Source: Roseburia sp.
Lineage (GTDB): Bacteria > Bacillota > Clostridia > Lachnospirales > Lachnospiraceae
Direction: 5' to 3'
Length of the DNA: 53,656 bases
NCBI GenBank assembly: GCA_023662875.1
Contig: JAMPIG010000012.1
Span: forward strand, 1 to 53,656
Under the pieces are notes generated by a model. That model did not search any database and had not been told where the DNA came from. It was given only the letters and a program-made list of their open reading frames with translations. A program made the position numbers and the translations under genes. Positions within the stretch are counted from its first letter, which is position 1; each line of letters opens with the position of its first letter. Below are positions 1-8,722 of the stretch, piece by piece.

Positions 1-3
1 AAT

Positions 4-56
4 GGCGCAGGAAAATCAAATGTCTGCTTCGCAGCCGCTTGATTTTCCTCTGCGCC
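4..56. repeat. dispersed hairpin element, family 1 copy A
   Basis: The outer arms GGCGCAGGAAAATCAA and TTGATTTTCCTCTGCGCC pair almost perfectly, and an inner CTGC-TTC-GCAG hairpin sits between them. A second copy in inverted orientation lies at 18687-18721 with the inner stem changed to CCC-TTC-GGG. It lies 3' of the lipoprotein gene at 160-2493. Confidence 0.7.
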
Positions 57-70
57 TATTATAGTACTTA

Positions 71-104
71 GATAATAAAATCAGCCCTTTGATTTTATTA
101 TATC
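71..104. repeat. dispersed hairpin element, family 2 copy A
   Basis: GATAATAAAATCA and TGATTTTATTATATC flank a GCCCTT loop. The same element in inverted orientation occurs at 31924-31958 with one A-T pair replaced by G-C in the stem. It could act as a terminator for the gene at 160-2493, but it lacks a clean T-run after a GC-rich stem. Confidence 0.65.
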
Positions 105-159
105 ATTTTCGGAACGTTTCAGCAACCGGAAAAAGGCGCTCTCCCAATTTTTAATATCC

Positions 160-2493
160 CTACCGCCTCTCGTCCAGATACACCTGTATCTTCCGGTCTA
201 TGATATCCGCAGCATCCTCCGCTTTTTTGTCCCCTTCCAGATACCCCTGCGCTTCCTCCCAGATGATCTCCTCCAGCTCCGGGTATCGCTTCGGCCCGGG
301 AACACAGCTCTCCAGGAAGGCCGCGAAATCATGCAGGGTCGTGCTGCCGTCCTCCTTGACGGTTACCTCCTGCCCGTTCCACCATGCCCTTTGGCCGTCC
401 TCGTCATACCGAAGCTCTTCCGTGTCAATCTTCCGGATGGAAAGATGCGTGCTGATCTGCGTTTTCCCGTATGTACCGTTCTGTATTTCCTCCCCGATCA
501 GACATTCCAGGAAGGCCGCCACCGCCTCCGGCTCCGCGGTATTCCGATTCACCACTACCATACCGTCCCCGTACAGATAGTTTCCGCAATCCCCTTCCGT
601 CGGCAGCCCCACAAAGAAATAATTTTTCCCGAATTTCGCGTAATTTTGGTTAAACTGCTCCAGACTGCTGCCGGCCAGGACATCCGCTATACACTTGCCC
701 GGCCTCAGTCCGTAGGTTGTCCGATCCGGCTCCGTCTCCCCGAATTGTTTTGCCGCCTGCAGAACCCTCAGGAACCTTTCGTCCTCAAAGTGACATTCCC
801 CGGTCTCCCAGTCTATAAAAGAGGAATCCTCCAGGCTGTAGGAGGTCAGCCAGCTTAAAAGCGCCCGGGAAGCAAACGCCCCGGTTCCCTGACAGATGAT
901 TCCGATATATTCCCCCGTATCCATCAGGTCTAAGATGTCATCCAGCCGCCATGTCTTTTTCTGCCAGATCGCATTCAGCGTAATCAGGGTCGCCGGGGAG
1001 ATTTCCGGAGGAATCCCGATCAGCGTACCCCGCACTCTGCCGAGCTCCAACGCGCCGGGAAGCACCTCCTCCAGCGTCTCGGCGGAAAGCAGCGACTCCA
1101 AATCCAGAAGCGCTCCCTGGGCCTGCAGCATCTCCATGTCCTCCTCCGTGACATACAGGATATCCGGCCCGCCGCCCGCGACGATCTCCGCCAGGATTGC
1201 CGTGCGGAAATCTCCTGGATCCTGTCCCTCCCCGCTCTCATAGCGGTATCGGTAATTCGGATTCCTTCTGGACGCTACCGCCGCGCAGGCCTGCACCTTG
1301 GCGGATGAGCCGCCCTCCAGGGACACGATCCGTATCTCATCCGCCCACTCGACCCTCTCCGAAGAAAGCGCGCTGAGCCAGTCCTCTTCCTCCTCGTTTA
1401 CGCTCCCGTACATCCGAAGAACCGGAGCGCTGTCCCCGTCGAACGCCACCGTGGTATCAAAAGCGGCCGGGACTGCGTTTTCGTCAAAAGCGTAAACCAG
1501 GATTCTCTCCCCGGAAACGGTGTCCCACCCTACGATTCCCCGGGCAGCTTTATAGTAGAGGATATTTCCCCGCATTCCGTACATCTGGACAATCGGTTCT
1601 CCCTCCAGCTGCGCAAGAACCTTCGGCTTTTTCTCCTGCGGGTCAAACCAGACAATATCCGTGCTTCGGTTTTCGCTGTCATAAACGGGAAAAATCAGCT
1701 CCCCCTCCGGGGTTCGCATAAAGGAACCGACCGTCTGATTCTGCGTATAGATCTGCTCCCCTAAGAGACTGCCCTCCCGGTCTATCACATAAAGCGTCCT
1801 GGACGGATTATAATCGTCCTGCGTCAGCACATACAGGTTTCCCGCCCCGTCGCAGCAGTAATTTCCAAAGAAAAAACTGCCCCTGCCGACATCCGCTATC
1901 TTCTTTTCCTCAAACACCGAAAGCACATCGCTTTTGTCCGACACGGTTCCGTGAAGATCGGAATAAACCATATCCGCACCGGCCAGGCTGACAGAGCCGT
2001 TTCCGTCGCTTGTCAGCCTGACGACCTCAACCGCGTATTCTCCCTCCGACACCACGGCCAGCTTTACGATCGCCCCGTCCCCCACGGCCTCCACGCCCAC
2101 ATTCTCCGGGTTCAGCTCGATGATCTCCGTCTTGCCTGAGGCCGTGTCGTAGATCTCAAGGTACTCCTTCTGGTGCTCCGGCTCCGTCCCGGTATAGGTA
2201 TGCTGCCGATATATTTTCCCGCCGACAACCCCTTTTTCCTCCGTCATGTGCCTGATCGGGACGTCGGTCTCCACGTCATAAGGCGGCTCCTCATGCTGCC
2301 AGGGGAGATACTTTTCCGGCCAGAGGCGCTGCTCCTCCTGCACTTCTCCCGCGACAGAAAATCCGACGGCTTTCCAGTCCCGCATTTCCGTCCCCGGCTC
2401 CGCGCTGCCGGAAGCGTCCCCGCTCTGCCCGCCGCAGCCAGCAAGGCTGAGAATACAAAGTAAGAAAAAGAAGAATTTGAAACAATTTTTCAT
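160..2493 (-). CDS. orphan extracellular solute-binding lipoprotein
   Basis: A predicted surface lipoprotein of 777 residues. I chose the ATG at 2493 because AAAGGAAA lies just upstream and the protein then opens with a basic start, a hydrophobic stretch and the lipobox LAGC. The N-terminal half has repeated hydrophobic strand/turn patterns that look like a beta-propeller sensor. The C-terminal half resembles family 1 solute-binding proteins (the GGGPDILYVTEEDM region and the GDGMVVVNRNTAEPEAVAAF region). No permease or ATPase gene is adjacent, so it is an orphan binding protein, perhaps a receptor or a partner of a distant importer. The gene at 27662-30220 has the same architecture. The ligand is unknown; a carbohydrate is an inference from the family. 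Confidence 0.75.
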   Translation of the reverse strand: MKNCFKFFFFLLCILSLAGCGGQSGDASGSAEPGTEMRDWKAVGFSVAGEVQEEQRLWPEKYLPWQHEEPPYDVETDVPIRHMTEEKGVVGGKIYRQHTYTGTEPEHQKEYLEIYDTASGKTEIIELNPENVGVEAVGDGAIVKLAVVSEGEYAVEVVRLTSDGNGSVSLAGADMVYSDLHGTVSDKSDVLSVFEEKKIADVGRGSFFFGNYCCDGAGNLYVLTQDDYNPSRTLYVIDREGSLLGEQIYTQNQTVGSFMRTPEGELIFPVYDSENRSTDIVWFDPQEKKPKVLAQLEGEPIVQMYGMRGNILYYKAARGIVGWDTVSGERILVYAFDENAVPAAFDTTVAFDGDSAPVLRMYGSVNEEEEDWLSALSSERVEWADEIRIVSLEGGSSAKVQACAAVASRRNPNYRYRYESGEGQDPGDFRTAILAEIVAGGGPDILYVTEEDMEMLQAQGALLDLESLLSAETLEEVLPGALELGRVRGTLIGIPPEISPATLITLNAIWQKKTWRLDDILDLMDTGEYIGIICQGTGAFASRALLSWLTSYSLEDSSFIDWETGECHFEDERFLRVLQAAKQFGETEPDRTTYGLRPGKCIADVLAGSSLEQFNQNYAKFGKNYFFVGLPTEGDCGNYLYGDGMVVVNRNTAEPEAVAAFLECLIGEEIQNGTYGKTQISTHLSIRKIDTEELRYDEDGQRAWWNGQEVTVKEDGSTTLHDFAAFLESCVPGPKRYPELEEIIWEEAQGYLEGDKKAEDAADIIDRKIQVYLDERR

Positions 2494-2572
2494 ACGCGTT
2501 TCCTTTCTGGGAATCATAAGAGGATCCACATTATTCGCGACTTATTGCCTGAACGCAAAGAAAGGTTATTCC

Positions 2573-4132
2573 CTACATAAGCGGTGCCACGATCCGCATC
2601 ACCCATCCTATAGCCTTCTCCCGCAGCTTCCTCTTCTTTACGTCCTCCGGCGTCTGCTCCAGACACTTTCGCAGCGTCTCCTGCACATCCTTTTCAATCT
2701 GCGCCACCTGAGAATTTTGATACAGGATCAGCCCGCACTCGAAATGATGATACAGGCTGCGGTAATCCAGATTCACCGTCCCTACGACAGCCTTACAGTC
2801 GTCCGACACCATCACCTTCGCGTGTACGAACCCCGGCTCATACTCGCAGATCCGCACCCCGGCCTCCAGAAGCTGTCGGTAATAGGTCTTCGCCAGATAA
2901 AAGGCATACTTCTTGTCCGGGATATGAGGCATGATGATAACGACCTCCACGCCCCGTCTTGCGGCATAAACCAGCGCCACGATCATCTGATAATCCAAAA
3001 TCAGGTAGGGTGTCATAATGTGTACATAAGTATGGGCCGTATGAATGATATCCAGATATACCTGCTCGCCTACCCGCTCCGGCCCCAACGGACAGACGCT
3101 GTAGGGAATCGCATAGCCGTCGGTCGCCACGGACGCGTCCGCCGGATTGGCGTATCGCGTAAAATCCTCCGTTCCCCGCTCCGACTCGTTCCACATCTCC
3201 AGAAACATATAAGTAAAACGCTCCACCGCGTCGCCTCTTACCAGAATGCCCGTATCCTTCCAGTGCCCGAAACGCACCTTCCGGTTGATATATTCGTCCG
3301 CCAGATTGATGCCTCCGGTAAAGGCTACCCTGCCGTCCACCACAAGAATCTTCCGGTGATCCCGGTTATTGTAGTGAGGCGAAAAGATCGGCTTGATCGG
3401 CGCGAACATCTTACAGCGGATTCCTTCCTCCTCCAATACCTTCGGGTAATAATTGGGAAGATTAAACAACACGTCGGTTCCGTCGTACATAAACCGAACC
3501 TCGACGCCCTGAGCCGCCTTCTCCTTCAGGATCTCGTGAACCGCGTCCCACATCTCCCCCTCGCTGACAATAAAAAACTCCATAAAAATAAATTTTTCCG
3601 CCTTCCGCAGCTCCTTAAGCATGTCCTGAAGCTGCAGATCCCCCAGAGGATAATAAACGGCCTGCGTATTGACATAGACCGGACTGTTGTCCCTGTGATA
3701 AAGATAGTGGGCCATCTGGCCCATATGCGGACTCTCCTCCCGCAGCTGCTCCCATACCTCCCGATTCGGCCTCACCGCATCTTTCGTCCGCTTTGCCAGG
3801 CTCTGCAGCCGGCCGTACATGACCTTCGTGCCAGGCTGCATGGCGATCGTCATATAAAGAATCGCTCCAAAGACCGGGAAAAGCGCGATAAAAAACATCC
3901 AGGAAAGCTTCATATCCGGATTTCCCCGGGTATTGAAGATGTACAGGATCGTAACGACACTGATCAGCAAAAAGAATCCGTAAAAGAGGAAGCTGTAGCT
4001 GCGCAGCAAAACATACCCCACCGCAAGCAGGGAAAGCTGCACGATAAAGCCCAGCAGGATCGCGGCCGTTCTGCCATAAATGATACTCTTGATATTTCCA
4101 AGCTTGCTCTTCGATTTGTCTGGTGTGCTCAT
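2573..4132 (-). CDS. cls: cardiolipin synthase (phospholipase D family)
   Basis: Membrane enzyme that joins two phosphatidylglycerols into cardiolipin plus glycerol. The protein has 519 residues, normal for bacterial Cls. N-terminal hydrophobic segments are at about residues 22-42, 46-66 and 77-97. Both phospholipase D active-site motifs are visible: H259-R-K with D266, and H437-A-K439 with D444, each followed by the usual GG/GT-N-hydrophobic stretch (FTGGINLADEYI; VVGTVNLDYRSL). It appears to be transcribed alone; the 137-bp gap upstream carries a dispersed repeat (4196-4246). Confidence 0.92.
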   Translation of the reverse strand: MSTPDKSKSKLGNIKSIIYGRTAAILLGFIVQLSLLAVGYVLLRSYSFLFYGFFLLISVVTILYIFNTRGNPDMKLSWMFFIALFPVFGAILYMTIAMQPGTKVMYGRLQSLAKRTKDAVRPNREVWEQLREESPHMGQMAHYLYHRDNSPVYVNTQAVYYPLGDLQLQDMLKELRKAEKFIFMEFFIVSEGEMWDAVHEILKEKAAQGVEVRFMYDGTDVLFNLPNYYPKVLEEEGIRCKMFAPIKPIFSPHYNNRDHRKILVVDGRVAFTGGINLADEYINRKVRFGHWKDTGILVRGDAVERFTYMFLEMWNESERGTEDFTRYANPADASVATDGYAIPYSVCPLGPERVGEQVYLDIIHTAHTYVHIMTPYLILDYQMIVALVYAARRGVEVVIIMPHIPDKKYAFYLAKTYYRQLLEAGVRICEYEPGFVHAKVMVSDDCKAVVGTVNLDYRSLYHHFECGLILYQNSQVAQIEKDVQETLRKCLEQTPEDVKKRKLREKAIGWVMRIVAPLM

Positions 4133-4195
4133 AGACTACCTCCGTCTCCTCTATCCTATCATTTTCCCGGAAAAAGTCAACCGCGGAGTACCGCT

Positions 4196-4246
4196 GCGCC
4201 CCCAAGCGAGAACGCATCTGTCAGAGAATGCCCGCCGACTGCCGCC
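4196..4246. repeat. dispersed GC-rich element, family 3 copy A
   Basis: Shares the order GCGCCCC-AAGCGAGA-(A/G)CG-AATG-CCGCCG-CTGCCGC with 36504-36552. Both copies sit in short gaps between minus-strand genes and in the same orientation. The function is unknown. Confidence 0.55.
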
Positions 4247-4269
4247 GTCCCCCGCAGACGCGCCCGTCC

Positions 4270-5787
4270 TCAATCCAGCCCCAGCTCCCCGATCCTTGCC
4301 TTCATATCGTCGCTCCTCTCGCCCAGCATCAGCTCCTCGTTGTGCCGACTGTAGTCCGGGCTTCCGAAGGCCGCGATAAACCGGGCGGATTCCGTGTTTA
4401 CGGTCAGCTCCGTCACAAGAACCAACATCTCGCTCCCCCCGGCGAAGGCCTCCTCCGCAAAGGCAAAGAGCGCGTGAAGCTCCTCCTGCACCCTTGCCGT
4501 CTCCTTCCTCATCCGCGCCACCAGAACGCCGTACCCCTCCTTCAGGTATGCGTAGGCCGCCCTGCCGCCCTCCGCTTCTCCCGTTATCAGCTCCCTGCGC
4601 TTTTCCTCCAGAAAACGGATCACGCTCTGACGCTTCTTTCTCTCCGCCTCGGAGAGAGAGTTTGCGTTCTGCAGATTCTCCAGCAGCCTTTTGTGCCCCT
4701 GGGCTTGCTTTTCCATCGCCGCCAAAAGCCGCTCCGGGCTGTTTTCATCCGCCGCGGATTCCAGGCCTTTCAGCCCGTTTCGCAGATTTGTCAGGAAATC
4801 TCCCTGCTCCATCACTGCCTTCATATCCGCCTGCACCTGATCCAACAGCATCCCCAGCAAGGACAGCCGCTCGTCAAAGGGCGCTTCCTTCGCTCTTGCG
4901 ATCGCCCTTACAGAAGGCCGCCCGTCCAGGATCTCCCCAATCCGGTAATCCTTCTTATACTTATTGTACAGATCATAGTAAGCCGTAAACTCCCGGACTA
5001 TCCTTTCATTCCGCAGATACTGCCCCACCAGCGTTTCGTCCACCGCCAGCTGCTCGTCCTCATACAACTGCAAAATCTCCGACAGATCCTCCCAGCCCCT
5101 GGCCGTCACATAACTTCTTCCCTTTGACGTCATCTCCATGCAATAAAAATGATCCTTCTTCAGATCCAGATAGCTGACAATCGCGTTGTGGATTCCCTTC
5201 TCCGCCGCGTATTCCTTCCAGATCCGGTAATCCGGCTCTACCTCCAGCACCTTCAGACGGTCATAAGTAACCACATCGAATTCCCGAACCGACTTATTGT
5301 ACTCCGGAGGGTTTCCCGCGGTAACGATCACCCATCCCTCCGGCACACGATGACGCCCGAAGACCTTGTACTGTAAAAACTGCAGCATGGAGGGTGCCAG
5401 AGTCTCCGAGACGCAGTTGATCTCGTCCAGAAATAAAATTCCTTCCTTTATGCCGCTGCTCTCCATGGTATCATAGATTGAGGCGATGATCTCGCTCATG
5501 GTGTATTCCGTTACGCTGACCTTCTCCCCGCCGTAAATCCTCTCCGTGATAAAGGGCAGCCCCAGCGCGGACTGTCTGGTATGATGCGTCATGGAATAAG
5601 ACACCAGAGCAATCCCCATCTCCTGGGCAATCTGCTCCATAATCGCCGTTTTCCCGATGCCAGGCGCGCCCAGCAGAAAGATAGGACGCTGCCGGACTAC
5701 CGATACCCGGTACTCGCCGAACTCATCCTTCTTCAGGTATAGATTCACAGAATTTTTAATGTACTCTTTTGCCTGCTTAATATTCAT
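4270..5787 (-). CDS. MoxR-type AAA+ ATPase
   Basis: A 505-residue cytoplasmic AAA+ ATPase. Walker A is GAPGIGKT at residues 40-47. Walker B is ILFLDE ending at D121-E122, followed by the sensor 1-like region VIVTAGNPPEYN. The C-terminal third is charged and probably helical. It overlaps the VWA protein encoded upstream by 11 bp, so the two are translationally coupled. MoxR ATPases typically work with VWA proteins as chaperone-like pairs that insert cofactors or remodel complexes. No specific client can be deduced here. Confidence in the family is high, in the role low. Confidence 0.85.
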   Translation of the reverse strand: MNIKQAKEYIKNSVNLYLKKDEFGEYRVSVVRQRPIFLLGAPGIGKTAIMEQIAQEMGIALVSYSMTHHTRQSALGLPFITERIYGGEKVSVTEYTMSEIIASIYDTMESSGIKEGILFLDEINCVSETLAPSMLQFLQYKVFGRHRVPEGWVIVTAGNPPEYNKSVREFDVVTYDRLKVLEVEPDYRIWKEYAAEKGIHNAIVSYLDLKKDHFYCMEMTSKGRSYVTARGWEDLSEILQLYEDEQLAVDETLVGQYLRNERIVREFTAYYDLYNKYKKDYRIGEILDGRPSVRAIARAKEAPFDERLSLLGMLLDQVQADMKAVMEQGDFLTNLRNGLKGLESAADENSPERLLAAMEKQAQGHKRLLENLQNANSLSEAERKKRQSVIRFLEEKRRELITGEAEGGRAAYAYLKEGYGVLVARMRKETARVQEELHALFAFAEEAFAGGSEMLVLVTELTVNTESARFIAAFGSPDYSRHNEELMLGERSDDMKARIGELGLD

Positions 5788-7252
5788 TCTCTCGTTCTCC
5801 CGCTTCTGTCATTCCTGCGCTTTCTTCCTCCAACGTCTCGCTCTCCAGTATTACCTTCCTGCTCCAGGGCGGAACCGGCCCCCGGTTCTCATCCTCGTCC
5901 AAAAACGCAAAAATCACCTCATAATCCGGCATCCTTTCCGGGTAAATACCATATCCGTCCGTAAAATAGATCAACCCCTTCAGATTTTCGAACTCCCCCT
6001 GCTGCCGCAGCTGCTCCACATAGGCAAACACCGGCCGGAAATCCGTGGCCCCAAAGCCGCTCAGCTTCCCATACTGCAGAAAAGAAGCAAAATCGTCGTC
6101 CGAGGTGATTTTAACGTCGCTCTGCACCTGACTGTCGCACTGAATGATATGAATATTAACCTTGTGAAAAAAGTTTTCGCTTTCCCTCAAAATGGAACAG
6201 GTTTTCTGCAAAAACGCCTTCACAACAGTTCCCCGGCAGGACGCGGAGGTGTCGATGGCAATCACAAACTCCCGCACCTTTCGATTCTCCTTATATTCCA
6301 GAGGCTCAATCAGAGGAAGATTCCCATAATGCTCCAGACCGTAGGTATAATAAATATAGTCAAACTCATCGTCGTTCACCGTGATATCCTCGCCCATAAC
6401 CGTGAATCTCCGAAGAATCTCACTGTAATCATACCGCTCTCTGGTGGATTCCCGCAAATTTTCTTCCAGGCTCTCCGCTCCCGCGCCGCCCCTGCTGAAG
6501 GATTTCAGATCCGCCTTGATTCTCTCGCTGATCTTCTTCCACTGCTCTTCCGTAATCTCCAGCTGCTCAGCGGACCTCCAGAGCGAATGGACATCCCGGC
6601 AAAAAAGCGTCTGCAGCTTACGCCTCTCCCCCTGTGTCGGCGGGTTGTGCCGAAAATAATAGTAAACCCGCTCCGCTGTCAGCACTCCCGCGTCCTCCCT
6701 CAGGATTTCCAGCGTTTCCGCCCCGTCCGCATCCTGCTCCAGGGCTGCAAAAATAAGCCCCATCTCCAGAATCACGCTTTCCACCGCGATATCGGCGGCC
6801 AGATCCCAGAGCTCCCGTTCCATCCGGTCATACTGAAATCCATGAAAGAAGATACAATGCAGCAACAGATGCAAATAAGCGCGCACCACATACCTCTCAT
6901 TTTCACGGTAACGCTTCAAAATATAGACCGGATCGTAAAACAAAGCCTGTCCATCCGTGGCAATACACCCCATATCCCACCGTTCCCGCAGCGGCAGCTG
7001 GGCCAGCGCCACGTCAAAAAAGCGAAGATGCATCAGGATCTGGTCATGCGCCAGAGCCATGACCTCCTTCGCCAGGGAAGAAATCTGTTTTTTCCGCTCC
7101 GCTTCATAGTCCGCCAACTTCCGCCTCTCCCTTCTTCGCGAAAACTGATCCGCCTTATGAGATTTTTTCCCATAAAACCGCTTATTCCCGCTTACTTTTC
7201 TCTTGGCCGCTGGGATCCTCGCTATACTCCCGCCTGTTTTCCACTTAGCCAC
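5777..7252 (-). CDS. VWA-like protein with N-terminal metallopeptidase-like domain (DUF2201 type)
   Basis: A 491-residue protein that starts with GTG at 7252 behind AAAGGG. The N-terminal half contains HLLLHCIFFH near residues 128-137, in the place where DUF2201-type proteins carry a zincin-like helix; a full HExxH is not present. The C-terminal half is a von Willebrand A-like fold, with the metal-binding motif DTSAS at D334, S336 and S338. It is the first gene of a two-gene unit with the MoxR ATPase. The pairing is widespread in Firmicutes and its substrate is not established. The very basic N-terminus (residues 1-60) is unusual and could bind nucleic acid, which is inference. Confidence 0.82.
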   Translation of the reverse strand: MAKWKTGGSIARIPAAKRKVSGNKRFYGKKSHKADQFSRRRERRKLADYEAERKKQISSLAKEVMALAHDQILMHLRFFDVALAQLPLRERWDMGCIATDGQALFYDPVYILKRYRENERYVVRAYLHLLLHCIFFHGFQYDRMERELWDLAADIAVESVILEMGLIFAALEQDADGAETLEILREDAGVLTAERVYYYFRHNPPTQGERRKLQTLFCRDVHSLWRSAEQLEITEEQWKKISERIKADLKSFSRGGAGAESLEENLRESTRERYDYSEILRRFTVMGEDITVNDDEFDYIYYTYGLEHYGNLPLIEPLEYKENRKVREFVIAIDTSASCRGTVVKAFLQKTCSILRESENFFHKVNIHIIQCDSQVQSDVKITSDDDFASFLQYGKLSGFGATDFRPVFAYVEQLRQQGEFENLKGLIYFTDGYGIYPERMPDYEVIFAFLDEDENRGPVPPWSRKVILESETLEEESAGMTEAGERENEY

Positions 7253-7307
7253 ATCACCCTTTCTATTTTATCTCCCGCCAATCCAAAAGTAAACCGGCCG
7301 CACGCAA

Positions 7308-7352
7308 AAATCTCCCCTACAGGATGCAAATTCATTCCTGTACGGGAGATTT
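7308..7352 (-). terminator. Rho-independent terminator of spoIIID
   Basis: AAATCTCCCCTACAGGA pairs with TCCTGTACGGGAGATTT with one mismatch. Read on the minus strand, the stem is followed by TTTTT. It lies 54 bp after the spoIIID stop. Confidence 0.85.
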
Positions 7353-7406
7353 CTCTTCTTCTGCCTGCCGGAAATCCCGGAAGCCCGGGCATACGCTTAT
7401 GCTTTT

Positions 7407-7667
7407 TCAGCAGCCGCTCTGCTTCTGCGCGTACTTTTCCTTTGTTGCCATGCCTCCTCTGATATGACGCTCGGATTTATTCACATCCAGCACCTGCCTG
7501 GCCTGCTTCGCCAATGCAGGATTGATCTGCATGAGGCGATCCGTTACATCCTTATGTACCGTAGATTTACTGACTCCGAACGCTTTGGCCGTCTGTCTGA
7601 CTGTGGCGCTGCTGTCGATGATATAGTTGGCTATGCTGACGGCACGCTCCTCGATATAATCCTTCAA
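7407..7667 (-). CDS. spoIIID: stage III sporulation regulator SpoIIID
   Basis: DNA-binding regulator of mother-cell gene expression during sporulation. The 86-residue product matches the family throughout: DYIEERAV at the start, the helix-turn-helix stretch VRQTAKAFGVSKSTVHKD, then DRLMQINPALAKQAR, and the basic tail RHIRGGMATKEKY. The start is a TTG at 7667; a stop codon lies eight codons upstream in frame with no ATG between. The ribosome binding site (CACGGGG) is weak. A sigma-E promoter lies just upstream and a terminator downstream, so it is a single-gene unit expressed in the mother cell. Its presence implies an endospore-forming host. Confidence 0.95.
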   Translation of the reverse strand: MKDYIEERAVSIANYIIDSSATVRQTAKAFGVSKSTVHKDVTDRLMQINPALAKQARQVLDVNKSERHIRGGMATKEKYAQKQSGC

Positions 7668-7695
7668 AGGAATACCCCGTGAGAATCTTTTTTAC

Positions 7696-7725
7696 AGTGT
7701 ATGAGGGATTTGGGAGGGGTATGAC
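7696..7725 (-). promoter_or_regulatory. sigma-E promoter of spoIIID
   Basis: On the minus strand GTCATACC is followed after exactly 14 bp by CATACACT, a near-perfect match to the sigma-E -35 and -10 consensus known from Bacillus and Clostridium. The predicted transcript starts about 20 nt before the TTG start of spoIIID. Confidence 0.85.
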
Positions 7726-7772
7726 TAAATTTAGCTTTGCTGCAAAATCAAATTCATTAATCTCTATTGGAC

Positions 7773-8722
7773 TTATATTGTATTTTTTGCCAATGACTCA
7801 TAATCCATATTCGTAAGCTGTGATGTAAGTAAATCATCATTCATCAATTTAATAAAAACCTCTTTCGATTTTTTCGTATCAAGTATGAACTTATCCCCTG
7901 TCTCTGTCAATTTTATAGTATGTTTTCTGAAGTAGTCATGCTTTTTTGAGAATTCGATAATCTTTTCGTTGCTGATCTTTCCCAAAACCTTGGAATCTTT
8001 ATATATTCTTGTTAACTTACGTGCAAAAGTAATATTGTCCAATTCATCCATCAAAACCTCAACATTATCCAATATTTCTATATCTTTAATCTTTTGGATG
8101 CTTTTCTTGGCTTCATTTACAACTATATCATGAAATGAGCATATCTTTTCCATCTTATCAATATCGGAAATATATATCCTTTCATTCCACAGGAAAAACT
8201 GATAATTAAAATCAACGCATAAAATATCCTGATTAAATCGTTTTAAACGATTTTTGTGCGGTATTGGGGTCAACATATAGCGATCCCTATTCAACAAACT
8301 CGTAGGATACTGCTGCTTGTACATGATTAATTTCTGATTCTCATTTCCAATCATTATAATAAAGGCAACTATTTTTCTTAGACTATCTACTTTAAAATCA
8401 AATGTTGCCCCATCATCAGTTGACTGAGATATATCTCTTAATCTCTCCATCTCAGATGGAATCTGGTCTAAATCGTAATAGTATAATGCGGTTTTTCTTT
8501 CATCCGCCGAAGAAAGTTTTATGATATCGTCATCCTCATCATACATTGCAAATTTGCTTCTTATAATCTCCGTAAATCCTTTCAGCAAATCCGCTGAAGT
8601 ATTATCCTTCCCTTCGTCTTCATCTGCAATGTTTATAAATTTTACATTTTTTCCTCCTCATCTTTTAAAACTGCATAAAGCATAATCCAACTATTTCCAT
8701 CTAACAATTGTTCAATTTCCAT
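7773..8722 (-). CDS. kwaB: Kiwa anti-phage protein KwaB (DUF4868), frameshifted near the N-terminus
   Basis: Second component of the Kiwa defence system; KwaB is a DUF4868 protein reported to act on phage DNA downstream of the membrane protein KwaA. The long reading frame (to 7773) has no proper start of its own: it runs up to a stop at 8658 with no ATG. The natural start is the ATG at 8722, overlapping the kwaA stop; it reads 25 codons (MEIEQLLDGNSWIMLYAVLK...) into a run of six A at 8647-8652 and then hits TAA. One extra A, or a -1 ribosomal slip there, joins both parts into about 316 residues, as I recall the length of characterised KwaB. So this is an assembly error, a decayed gene, or slippage-controlled expression. 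Assignment rests on neighbour, length and overall pattern. Confidence 0.75.
8647..8652 (-). other. A6 frameshift site in kwaB
   Basis: The zero frame reads GAG GAG GAA AAA ATG TAA. A -1 shift on the A run continues as AAT GTA AAA TTT into the long kwaB frame. It is not a canonical X XXY YYZ heptamer, because the A-site codon would be ATG, but tRNA-Lys can re-pair on AAA. Confidence 0.7.

Noticed and set aside
2477-4354. 625-codon plus-strand frame opposite the cardiolipin synthase gene
   Set aside because: It is an antisense shadow of a gene with both HKD motifs; the amino acid composition is biased and no ribosome binding site is present.
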